Positions 14,842-21,869 of a stretch of DNA of 23,620 nucleotides are shown here, piece by piece. Both the position numbers and the translations under genes were made by a program. This DNA is from an uncultured Collinsella sp. Its GTDB lineage: Bacteria > Actinomycetota > Coriobacteriia > Coriobacteriales > Coriobacteriaceae. The stretch's first letter is position 1, and every line of letters begins with the position of its first letter. Under the pieces are notes generated by a model that made no database searches, had not been told where the DNA came from, and worked only from the letters and a program-made list of their open reading frames with translations. Location: assembly GCA_902493125.1 (NCBI GenBank), contig CABUOF010000033.1, forward strand, positions 1-23,620, read 5' to 3'.

Positions 14842-16602
14842 ATGGAATCGATCGTTAAGTTCTTGGAGAAAGGTCAGCCGTACTTCGACAAGGTCTCTAA
14901 GAACATCTACCTTCAGGCCATTAAAGACGGCTTTTTGGCAGCAATGCCCATCATCCTGTCTTCTTCTGTCTTCCTGCTTATTTCGACCCTGCCGGGCGTT
15001 GTCGCCACGGTCGGCGGCTTTACGCTGCCCGACTGGTGGAACGTCGACGTCGTGAACTTCTGCAACAAGGTTTACAACTTCACGATGGGCGTCGTGGGCA
15101 TCATGGTCGCCGGCACCACCGCAAGCGCGCTGACCGGCTCCAAGAACCGCCGCATGCCTGCCGGCAAGGCCATCAACGCCACGAGCACCATGGTCGCCGC
15201 CATGTGCGCTATGCTCATCTTGGCCGTTACCCAGACGAGTGCCAAGATCGACGGCGCCGATGTCTCGGTGTTCTTTACCGACAACATGGGCACCAAGGGC
15301 CTGCTGAGCTCCTTTGTCGCCGCATTTGCCACGGTCAACATCTATGCCTTCTGCATTAAGCGAGACATCACCATCAAGCTGCCCAAAGAAGTCCCCGGCG
15401 CCATCGCCCAGAACTTCCGCGACATCTTCGCCTTCAGCTTCTCCATCCTGTTTGTCGCCGTCATCGACGTTATCTGCCGCACCTGCTTGGCCGTCCCGTT
15501 TGCCAACGTCATCTCCACGCTGGTGAGCCCGCTGTTCGCCGCTGCCGATTCCTACGCCGGCCTCGCCCTCATCTGGTTCATGATCCCGCTGTTCTGGTTC
15601 ATGGGCATCCACGGCCCCTCGGTCGTTAAGCCTGCCCTCAACGCCGCGCTGTTTGGCAACATCACCACCAACCTCGCCACGCTGCAGGCCGGCGGTCACC
15701 CCGCCCTCGCCCTGACCGAAAACTTCGGTAACTACATCGGCGAACTCGGCGGCACCGGCGCCACGTTCATTGTCCCGATCATCTTCCTGCTCTTTATGCG
15801 CTCCAAGCAGCTCAAGGCCGTCGGCAAAGCCTCTGTCGTGCCCGTGATGTTCGCCGTCAACGAGCCGCTGCTGTTCGCCGCGCCCATCATCCTCAACCCG
15901 TACTTCCTGATCCCGTTCCTGTTTGCCCCCGTGGCCAACGTCCTCATTGGTAAGTTCTTCATCGACTTTTTGGGCATGAACGGCTTTATCTATGCCATGC
16001 CGTGGGCACTCCCCGGACCGATCGGCACCTTCATCGACACCAACTTCCAGCCGATCTCTCTGGTCCTGGTTGTCGTCCTGCTGGTCGTTGACTTCTTGAT
16101 CTACTACCCGTTCTGCAAGGCCTACGACAACGTCCTGTGCAAGCAGGAGGCCGAGACCCTGGCCGAAGAAGAGGCCGAGGAGACCAAGGCCGTCAAGACC
16201 GCTGCCGCCCCCGCCGTTGAGGCTCCTGTTGTCGAGACCGCTTCTGCCACTGAGGCCTCCGCAGCTCCGTCCGCCCTTAAGGGCAAGGATCTGAGGGTTC
16301 TGGTTCTGTGCGCTGGCGCCGGCACCTCTGCACTGCTCGCCAACGCGCTTAAGGAAGGCGCCGACGAGCTGGGCATCGACATTACCGCCAACGCCGGTGC
16401 CTACGGCAGCCACTACGCCATCATGGACCAGTACAACGTCATCGTCCTGGCTCCGCAGGTTCGCACCTATTACAACGAGATGAAGGCCGACACCGACCGC
16501 CTGGGCATCACGCTGCTGTCGCCCAAGGGCAAACAGTACATCGACCTCACTAAGGATCCCAAGGGTGCCGTCGCCTGGATCGAGGAAAACCTCGAGGCAT
16601 AA
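14842..16602 (+). CDS. lacE: PTS lactose-family EIICB permease, module 2
   Basis: 586 residues. The EIIC membrane domain (about 1-430) contains IHGPSVVKPALNAALFGN with His257 and FAVNEPLLFAAPIILNP with Glu341. An Ala/Glu/Pro-rich linker (about 435-480) joins the cytoplasmic EIIB domain, where LVLCAGAGTSALLANALKEGA holds phosphorylated Cys490 and APQVRTYYNEMKADTDRLGI is typical of LacE. It phosphorylates galactosides at C6 of the galactosyl unit during uptake, using phosphate relayed through LacF. It is closer to EIICB 3 than to EIICB 1. AAAGAGGAG upstream supports the start. It follows its GH1 partner after 176 bp and ends in a strong terminator. Confidence 0.95.
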   Translation: MESIVKFLEKGQPYFDKVSKNIYLQAIKDGFLAAMPIILSSSVFLLISTLPGVVATVGGFTLPDWWNVDVVNFCNKVYNFTMGVVGIMVAGTTASALTGSKNRRMPAGKAINATSTMVAAMCAMLILAVTQTSAKIDGADVSVFFTDNMGTKGLLSSFVAAFATVNIYAFCIKRDITIKLPKEVPGAIAQNFRDIFAFSFSILFVAVIDVICRTCLAVPFANVISTLVSPLFAAADSYAGLALIWFMIPLFWFMGIHGPSVVKPALNAALFGNITTNLATLQAGGHPALALTENFGNYIGELGGTGATFIVPIIFLLFMRSKQLKAVGKASVVPVMFAVNEPLLFAAPIILNPYFLIPFLFAPVANVLIGKFFIDFLGMNGFIYAMPWALPGPIGTFIDTNFQPISLVLVVVLLVVDFLIYYPFCKAYDNVLCKQEAETLAEEEAEETKAVKTAAAPAVEAPVVETASATEASAAPSALKGKDLRVLVLCAGAGTSALLANALKEGADELGIDITANAGAYGSHYAIMDQYNVIVLAPQVRTYYNEMKADTDRLGITLLSPKGKQYIDLTKDPKGAVAWIEENLEA

Positions 16603-16634
16603 GACGCTGACACCACCTGCCGCTTGCAGACAAT

Positions 16635-16679
16635 AAATGGCCCGTGCATCGATGTGTGATGCGCGGGCCATTTTGTTTA
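16635..16679 (+). terminator. Rho-independent terminator of module 2
   Basis: A 16-bp stem (16635-16650 with 16658-16673) with one G-U pair runs into TTTTGTTT. Confidence 0.9.
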
Positions 16680-16697
16680 GACCGCACCCGTCCTCCT

Positions 16698-16762
16698 GTT
16701 CATCTCAATCTGTAACATCTAGCCGAGTTTTTCGGTCCTAGCTGTTACAGATCGAGATGAAC
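16698..16762. repeat. Border palindrome alpha2
   Basis: Same 65-bp design as alpha1. The outer arm reads GTTCATCTC with GAGATGAAC, where alpha1 has GTTCGTCTC with GAGACGAAC: both sides of a pair changed together. Confidence 0.8.
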
Positions 16763-16781
16763 GCACAGGCCAAGCCGAAAA

Positions 16782-16836
16782 TCTCAATCTGTAACATGTA
16801 GACCACTTTTGACCGTCTAGTTGTTACAGATCGAGA
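16782..16836. repeat. Border palindrome beta2
   Basis: Arms TCTCAATCTGTAACA and TGTTACAGATCGAGA enclose a CTTTTGACCGTCTA loop. It starts 20 bp after alpha2. Confidence 0.8.
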
Positions 16837-16861
16837 CAAACGGAATAAGCCGGGCCAAAAA

Positions 16862-16916
16862 TCTCGATCCGTAACATCTAGCCGAGTTTTTGGGTCCTAG
16901 CTGTTACAGATTGAGA
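16862..16916. repeat. Border palindrome alpha3
   Basis: Arms TCTCGATCCGTAACA and TGTTACAGATTGAGA enclose an alpha-type loop. It lacks the outer GTTC/GAAC extension but shares the CAAACGGAATA flank with beta2. It makes this border the only triple array. Confidence 0.75.
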
Positions 16917-16939
16917 CAAACGGAATAGGCCGAGCACGT

Positions 16940-17950
16940 CTACGCCCGCAAGTCCTTTACGCTGGAACGCTCGACCAACACGCCCGAGACGAGCGTACGG
17001 CTTCTGGAGCTCGGAGCTTCCAGACCCGCGACGACCTCGTTGAGCGCACGGACGCCCAGCTCGCGGTGGCGAAACTTCACCGACGTCAGAATCGAGTTGG
17101 GAATCGTCTTATAGAGCTCATCGTCGAAGCCGATCACGGACACATCATTGGGCACACTGAGCCCTTTGTCACGTAGAGCCATCATCACGCCGTTTGCCAT
17201 GCAGTCGTTAGCAGCGAGGACCGCCGTGCAATCGGGCTTATCGGCAAGCACAAGGCCCGCGGCATAGCCACTATCCGCATTCCAATCGCCTTGCAGAGGC
17301 TCGGGCGGCTCAATGCCACGCGCCTCGAGTGCCGCACGCCAACCTTTCATACGGCACTGGCTCGACAACGACTCTTTCTTACCAGAGACGAAGTACACGT
17401 TTTTATGCCCGTGGTTCAAGAAGTACTCGCACGCCATGCGCGCGCCGCCCTCTTGGTCGTCACTGACGGTGGAGCAGGTAGGATGTTCCATCGGTGTGAT
17501 AATCACCGTCTTGAGGTCTTTCGGTGCCTCAAAAGTATCAAAGTCATCGACCATCTGACGCAGGTTGAAGATCATGCCATCAACAGGCAGCTGCGACATC
17601 CTACGCGCCGCTTCGGCAAGGGTCATCTTCTCCCCCGCCCGCTTTTTGATCATCGTGAGCGCAAAGCCGCGTTCTTCGGCGGCATCTGCGATACCGTCAA
17701 TCATGTCCACGGCACCGCCCGACAAGTGGAACAGCACCACGCCGATGCACCCGTAACGGCCCAACTTGAGCGAACGAGCGGCAAAGTTGGCTCGAAACCC
17801 GAGCGCCTCCATTGCCGAATGGACCTTATCGCGTGTCGACTCTCGCACGCTATCGGGCTCGTTGATCACGCGCGACACCGTCTTGAGAGAAACGCCCGCG
17901 GCAACTGCCACATCATTCATTGAGACATTTTTCTTGTCCATCGTTGCCAC
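16940..17950 (-). CDS. LacI-family transcriptional repressor, module 3
   Basis: About 336 residues from a GTG at 17950 with GGAG five bases upstream; an ATG three codons further on and an upstream ATG at 18001 are alternatives. The helix-turn-helix SMNDVAVAAGVSLKTVSR carries Leu22, Lys23 and Arg27 at the specificity positions. The hinge RANFAARSLKLG precedes an effector domain with GYAAGLVL, AANDCMANG and DVSVIGFDDE. Divergent from EIICB 3, it most likely binds the two sites at 18081-18121, one of which is a perfect palindrome overlapping the promoter. It is the most distant of the three repressors in the recognition helix, matching its distinct operator. Confidence 0.9.
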   Translation of the reverse strand: MATMDKKNVSMNDVAVAAGVSLKTVSRVINEPDSVRESTRDKVHSAMEALGFRANFAARSLKLGRYGCIGVVLFHLSGGAVDMIDGIADAAEERGFALTMIKKRAGEKMTLAEAARRMSQLPVDGMIFNLRQMVDDFDTFEAPKDLKTVIITPMEHPTCSTVSDDQEGGARMACEYFLNHGHKNVYFVSGKKESLSSQCRMKGWRAALEARGIEPPEPLQGDWNADSGYAAGLVLADKPDCTAVLAANDCMANGVMMALRDKGLSVPNDVSVIGFDDELYKTIPNSILTSVKFRHRELGVRALNEVVAGLEAPSSRSRTLVSGVLVERSSVKDLRA

Positions 17951-18080
17951 TACTTCTCCAGTCGGTTTTGCATCGCTTGTTTTTTGCGTTCTAGCATACA
18001 CTACCTGCCTGACTGATAAATCAACCGTTTACCGGACAATATCGACCGCTCACCCGTATATCCTTGTTGCTCTTCCAAAA

Positions 18081-18098
18081 ATGTCTTACGTTGTCATT
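18081..18098. promoter_or_regulatory. LacI operator O3a
   Basis: ATGTCTTACGTTGTCATT has an intact right half (ACGTTGTCATT) and an imperfect left half. Its centre is 23 bp from that of O3b. Confidence 0.6.
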
Positions 18099-18103
18099 AA
18101 CGA

Positions 18104-18121
18104 AATGACAACGTTGTCATT
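18104..18121. promoter_or_regulatory. LacI operator O3b, perfect palindrome
   Basis: AATGACAACGTTGTCATT is perfectly symmetric and fits AATG-N3-ACGT-N3-CATT. It covers the -35 hexamer of the module 3 promoter. Confidence 0.8.
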
Positions 18122-18142
18122 TCGCAATGCCTTCCTTATACA
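18114..18142 (+). promoter_or_regulatory. Promoter of module 3 structural genes
   Basis: -35 TTGTCA (18114-18119) and -10 TATACA (18137-18142) are separated by an ideal 17 bp. The -35 lies inside operator O3b, so repressor binding would exclude RNA polymerase. Confidence 0.75.
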
Positions 18143-18225
18143 GGAAGGTTTCCGGGCAGTCCTGACCATCCATCGACGACCAGTTCCATCCACATGCATC
18201 GCGCATCGAGCAGCAAAGGAGCTCT

Positions 18226-20004
18226 ATGGACGCCATCGTAAAGATGCTCGAAAAGCATCAACCGTTCTTTGAGAAGATCTCGAGGAACGTCTACCTCCAG
18301 GCCATTAAGGACGGATTCCTTGGGTGCATGCCCATCGTCCTCACCTCTTCGATCTTCCTGCTCATTGCCACCCTTCCTGGCGTAGTTGGCATCACGCTGC
18401 CCCAGCCGCTCATCGACTGGTGCAACAAGCTGTACAACTTCACCATGGGCGTCATGGGCATCATGGTTGCCGGCACCACTGCCAAGAACTTCACGGCTTC
18501 CATGAACCGTCGCATGCCCGCCGGCAAAGTGCTCAACGACGGTTCCACCATGGTGGCCGCCCAGTGCAGCATGCTGCTGCTCGCAGTCACGCAGTTCACC
18601 ACCAAGTTCAACGGCTCCGAACTTTCGGTCTTCGATTGCACCAGCATGGGTACGCGCGGTCTGTTCTCGGCCTATATCGCCGCGTTCATTACCGTGTGGG
18701 TCTACAAATTCTGCGTCTCGCGCGATCTGACCATCAAGCTGCCCAAGGAGGTCCCGGGCGCCATCGCTCAGAACTTCCGCGACATCATCCCCTTTGGCGG
18801 CGCCGTCATCATCTGCGGCATCATCGATGTGGTTGTGCGCAACCTCATGGGCGTTCCGTTCTCCGAGCTGCTCATCAAACTGCTCTCCCCGCTCTTTACC
18901 GCTGCAGAAACCTATCCTGGCCTTATCCTTATCCAGGCAGCCACCGCGTTCTTCTGGTTCATCGGTGTCCATGGTCCTTCGATTGTCCAGCCGGGCATCG
19001 ACCCCATCCGTCTTGCCAACCAGGCCGAGAACCTGCAGGTTCTGCTGGCCGGTGGTCACCCCGCCCACTCCCTCACCTTTAACATGTCGCTCGTGGGTGA
19101 GTTCGGCGGCACCGGCGCCACGTTCATCGTGCCGCTTCTGCTGATTCTCTTTATGAAGTCCAAGCAGCTCAAAGCCGTCGGTAAGGCCTCGATTGTTCCT
19201 GTTGCCTTCGCCGTCAACGAACCGCTGCTCTTTGGCGCGCCGATGATCCTTAACCCCTACATGCTCATCCCCTTTGTTGCCGCCGGCTGCGTCAACGTGA
19301 GTGTTGCCAAGTTCTTTATCGATAACGTGGGCATGAACGGCTTCTCCTTCGTGGTGCCTTGGGCTACCCCTGCCCCCATCGGCATTTTCATCACCACGAA
19401 CTTCCAGCTTATCGCCCTGGTGTTTGTTGCAATCATCATCTTGCTGGACGCCATCATCTACCTGCCGTTCTTGAAGGCATACGATAAGCTGCTCTGCGAC
19501 CAGGAAGCCGAGCGCGCCGCCGAGCTGGGTCTTGAGTCCGATGGTGCTGCCACCATTGCCGCCAGCACCTCTGCGCCCGCTGTCGAGCAGACCGCCGTTG
19601 CCGTCGAGCCGACCGCCGCTGCCGCCGACAGCAAGCCTGTCGCCGATCAGCCCGAGCCCGCCGCCGACGCATCCGCCAAGAAGGATGTCGACGGCCTGAA
19701 GGTCCTCGTCCTGTGCGCCGGCGCCGGCACCTCTGCCATGCTTGCCAACGCCATCAAGGAAGGTGCCGCGCAGACCGGAGAGAACATCGCCTCCTCCGCA
19801 GGCGCCTATGGCCAGCACACTGCCATCATGGATCAGTACGACGTTATCGTGCTTGCCCCGCAGGTCCGTAGCTACTACAACGACATGAAGGCCGACACCG
19901 ATCGCCTGGGCATTAAGCTGCTCGCCCCGCGCGGTAAGGAATATATCGACCTTACCCGCGACCCCGCTGGCGCCATCAAGTGGCTCCGCGAGAACCTCGA
20001 CTAG
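18226..20004 (+). CDS. lacE: PTS lactose-family EIICB permease, module 3
   Basis: 592 residues. The EIIC membrane domain (about 1-425) has VHGPSIVQPGIDPIRLAN with His249 and FAVNEPLLFGAPMILNP with Glu332. A long Ala/Glu/Pro-rich linker (about 430-485) leads to EIIB, in which LVLCAGAGTSAMLANAIKEGA holds Cys497. It imports and phosphorylates a lactose-type sugar and depends on an EIIA; LacF at 6.4 kb is the only candidate in view. It is clearly closer to EIICB 2 than to EIICB 1 (compare AIKDGF...MPI at the N-terminus and the EIIB domain), while its partner GH1 is closest to module 1. AAAGGAG upstream of the ATG supports the start. Confidence 0.95.
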   Translation: MDAIVKMLEKHQPFFEKISRNVYLQAIKDGFLGCMPIVLTSSIFLLIATLPGVVGITLPQPLIDWCNKLYNFTMGVMGIMVAGTTAKNFTASMNRRMPAGKVLNDGSTMVAAQCSMLLLAVTQFTTKFNGSELSVFDCTSMGTRGLFSAYIAAFITVWVYKFCVSRDLTIKLPKEVPGAIAQNFRDIIPFGGAVIICGIIDVVVRNLMGVPFSELLIKLLSPLFTAAETYPGLILIQAATAFFWFIGVHGPSIVQPGIDPIRLANQAENLQVLLAGGHPAHSLTFNMSLVGEFGGTGATFIVPLLLILFMKSKQLKAVGKASIVPVAFAVNEPLLFGAPMILNPYMLIPFVAAGCVNVSVAKFFIDNVGMNGFSFVVPWATPAPIGIFITTNFQLIALVFVAIIILLDAIIYLPFLKAYDKLLCDQEAERAAELGLESDGAATIAASTSAPAVEQTAVAVEPTAAAADSKPVADQPEPAADASAKKDVDGLKVLVLCAGAGTSAMLANAIKEGAAQTGENIASSAGAYGQHTAIMDQYDVIVLAPQVRSYYNDMKADTDRLGIKLLAPRGKEYIDLTRDPAGAIKWLRENLD

Positions 20005-20018
20005 TTCCTCCCTCTGTT

Positions 20019-20045
20019 GGTGCCCGGATCCCCAGTTCGGGCACC
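20019..20045 (+). other. Intercistronic hairpin between EIICB and GH1, module 3
   Basis: GGTGCCCG (20019-20026) pairs perfectly with CGGGCACC (20038-20045), followed by TCTCC. It is the third case of a hairpin without U-run between permease and hydrolase genes. Confidence 0.55.
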
Positions 20046-20079
20046 TCTCCCTATTCGTATCCCACAGAAAGGATGACTC

Positions 20080-21501
20080 ATGACCAACCCCATGCAGTTC
20101 CCCGACGGCTTTGTATTTGGCGGCGCCACCGCCGCTTACCAGGTTGAGGGCGAGACCCGCACGCACGGCAAGGGCAAAGTGCCCTGGGACGATTTCCTGG
20201 CTGCTCAGGGTCGCTTCTCCCCCGATCCCGCAAGCGATTTCTACAACAAGTACCCGGTCGATATCGACCTGTGCCAGCGCTTCGGCATCAACGGTATCCG
20301 CGTCTCCATCGCCTGGAGCCGCATCTTCCCCAACGGCACTGGCGAGATTAACCCCGAGGGCGTTGCCTTCTATCACGAGCTCTTTGCTACCTGCAATAAA
20401 GCCGGCGTTATCCCCTATGTCACGCTCGATCACTTCGATACGCCCGAGGCCTTTTACCAGAACGGCGGCGAGGGCTTCCTGACGCGCACGACGATCGACG
20501 CCTTTGTCGAGTATGCCAAGTTCTGCTTTGCCGAGTTCACCGAGGTCAAGCACTGGTTCACCTTTAACGAGATTCCCGCGACCGCCGAGGGCAGCTTTAT
20601 CGTCGGCAACTGGCCGCACGGCGAGAAGTACCGCCTGAACAAGGCCTTCCAGCTCATGCACAACATGATGGTGGCCCACGCCAAGGCTGTCGTCGCCTTC
20701 CATGAGGGCGGCTTTGAGGGCGAGATCGGCATTGTCCAGAACCTTGAGCCCAAGTATCCCCTCGATCCCAACAGCGCTGCCGACTGTGAGGCAGCTCGCA
20801 TGGCCGACGTCATCAACAACCGCTGGGTACTCGACGCCACCTTCCGCGGCCACTATGCAGCCGACACCATGGAGGCTGCGACCAAGCTGGCCCATATCGC
20901 CGGCGGCGAGCTCGACGTCCGCGACGAGGACATCGCCGCGCTGACCGCCGCGCTCCCCTACAACGATTGCCTGGGCGTCAACACCTACAAGTGCCAGTTC
21001 CTGCGTGCCGCCGAGGGCGAAAACAACATCAACCACAATGGCACCGGCGACAAGGGCTCCTCGCGCTGGTTCCTCAAGGGCGTAGGCGAGGCATGCGTGC
21101 GCGAAGGCGTTCCCACCACCGATTGGGACTGGATTATCTATCCCGAGGGCCTGTACGATCTGCTGCTCCGCATTAAGAACGATTACCCCAACTACAAGAA
21201 GATCTACATCACCGAAAACGGCATGGGCTATAAGGACGACTTTGAGGACGGCTTTATCGACGACGCCCCTCGCATCGACTACATGCGTCAGCATCTCGCA
21301 TGGATCCTCAAGGCAATCGACGGCGGCGTGAACGTCGACGGTTACTTTGTGTGGTCGCTGCAGGACCAGTTCTCCTGGACCAACGGCTACAACAAGCGCT
21401 ACGGCCTGTTCTACATCGACTTTGAGACCCAAAAGCGCTATCCCAAGGCAAGCGCGTACTGGTACAAGAACGTCGCGGAGACCGGCCTGCTCATGGCCTA
21501 A
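20080..21501 (+). CDS. lacG: GH1 6-phospho-beta-galactosidase, module 3
   Basis: 473 residues. Acid/base Glu164 is in TFNEI, nucleophile Glu379 in ITENGMGYKD, and FSWTNGYNKRYG carries Trp433 and the phosphate-binding residues, as in LacG. The insertion FYQNGGEGFLTR after LDHFDTPEA resembles the LacG loop (EALHSNGDFLNR) more than the other two copies do. Asp replaces the first His of the LHHFD motif seen in modules 1 and 2; the second, catalytically important His is kept. It hydrolyses phosphorylated lactose or related galactosides to galactose-6-P. GAAAGGA seven bases before the ATG supports the start, and a strong terminator follows. Confidence 0.93.
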   Translation: MTNPMQFPDGFVFGGATAAYQVEGETRTHGKGKVPWDDFLAAQGRFSPDPASDFYNKYPVDIDLCQRFGINGIRVSIAWSRIFPNGTGEINPEGVAFYHELFATCNKAGVIPYVTLDHFDTPEAFYQNGGEGFLTRTTIDAFVEYAKFCFAEFTEVKHWFTFNEIPATAEGSFIVGNWPHGEKYRLNKAFQLMHNMMVAHAKAVVAFHEGGFEGEIGIVQNLEPKYPLDPNSAADCEAARMADVINNRWVLDATFRGHYAADTMEAATKLAHIAGGELDVRDEDIAALTAALPYNDCLGVNTYKCQFLRAAEGENNINHNGTGDKGSSRWFLKGVGEACVREGVPTTDWDWIIYPEGLYDLLLRIKNDYPNYKKIYITENGMGYKDDFEDGFIDDAPRIDYMRQHLAWILKAIDGGVNVDGYFVWSLQDQFSWTNGYNKRYGLFYIDFETQKRYPKASAYWYKNVAETGLLMA

Positions 21502-21523
21502 CTTTTGCCGCATACCCCCTGTC

Positions 21524-21575
21524 GGCCGCATGCGAATCCCTCCACGGGTTCGCATGCGGCCTTTTTTGTTTTTGG
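21524..21575 (+). terminator. Rho-independent terminator of module 3
   Basis: A 13-bp stem GGCCGCATGCGAA (21524-21536) with its complement (21549-21561) is followed by TTTTTTGTTTTT. Confidence 0.95.
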
Positions 21576-21591
21576 TGAGCCCGAGCTGGCC

Positions 21592-21656
21592 GTTTGTCTC
21601 AATCTGTAACATCTAGCAGGGATTTTCGGCCCTAGCTGTTACAGATCAAGACAAAC
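21592..21656. repeat. Border palindrome alpha4
   Basis: 65 bp, like alpha1 and alpha2. The outer arms read GTTTGTC with GACAAAC, again a paired change relative to alpha1. The inner AGGG/CCCT also pairs. Confidence 0.8.
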
Positions 21657-21676
21657 AGAACGCCCGAGCAGAAATA

Positions 21677-21731
21677 TCTCAATCTGTAACACATAGCCCA
21701 CTTTTAACCGTCTAACTGTTACAGATCGAGA
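21677..21731. repeat. Border palindrome beta3
   Basis: Arms TCTCAATCTGTAACA and TGTTACAGATCGAGA enclose a CTTTTAACCGTCTA loop, 20 bp after alpha4. Together with alpha4 and the inverted repeat at 21787 it fills most of the gap before the Fic gene. Confidence 0.75.
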
Positions 21732-21786
21732 CAATAAGATAGTCAAATCCGAACTTTCCAAGCAGTTATAAAGCATGGTTTCTAGT

Positions 21787-21861
21787 TTTCGGTATCACGA
21801 ACATACTTTCGGTATCATTTAATGATATTATGATATCGAAAGTATGTTCGTGATACCGAAA
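21787..21861 (+). promoter_or_regulatory. 32-bp-arm inverted repeat overlapping the fic promoter and ribosome-binding site
   Basis: Left arm 21787-21818 and right arm 21830-21861 match at 31 of 32 positions around an 11-base AT-rich loop. Each arm contains two copies of TTTCGRTATCA, giving four sites in all. The AT-rich centre could hold a -10 element, and the last bases overlap the AAGGAG ribosome-binding site. It is a likely autoregulatory operator for the winged helix of the downstream protein, or a translation-blocking hairpin. Confidence 0.75.
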
Positions 21862-21869
21862 GGAGCCGC

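Noticed and set aside
14602..16671. Open frame of 689 codons antisense to EIICB 2
   Set aside because: Low-complexity Gly/Asp/Val-rich translation mirroring a real PTS gene; no ribosome-binding site.
18136..21612. Open frame of 1158 codons antisense to EIICB 3 and GH1 3
   Set aside because: It is a shadow of two well-supported genes with strong GC codon bias; it shows no domain, and its start lies inside the terminator and repeat region.
11688..21731. CRISPR array
   Set aside because: The repeats are long inverted repeats in groups of two or three, without uniform unique spacers or cas genes.
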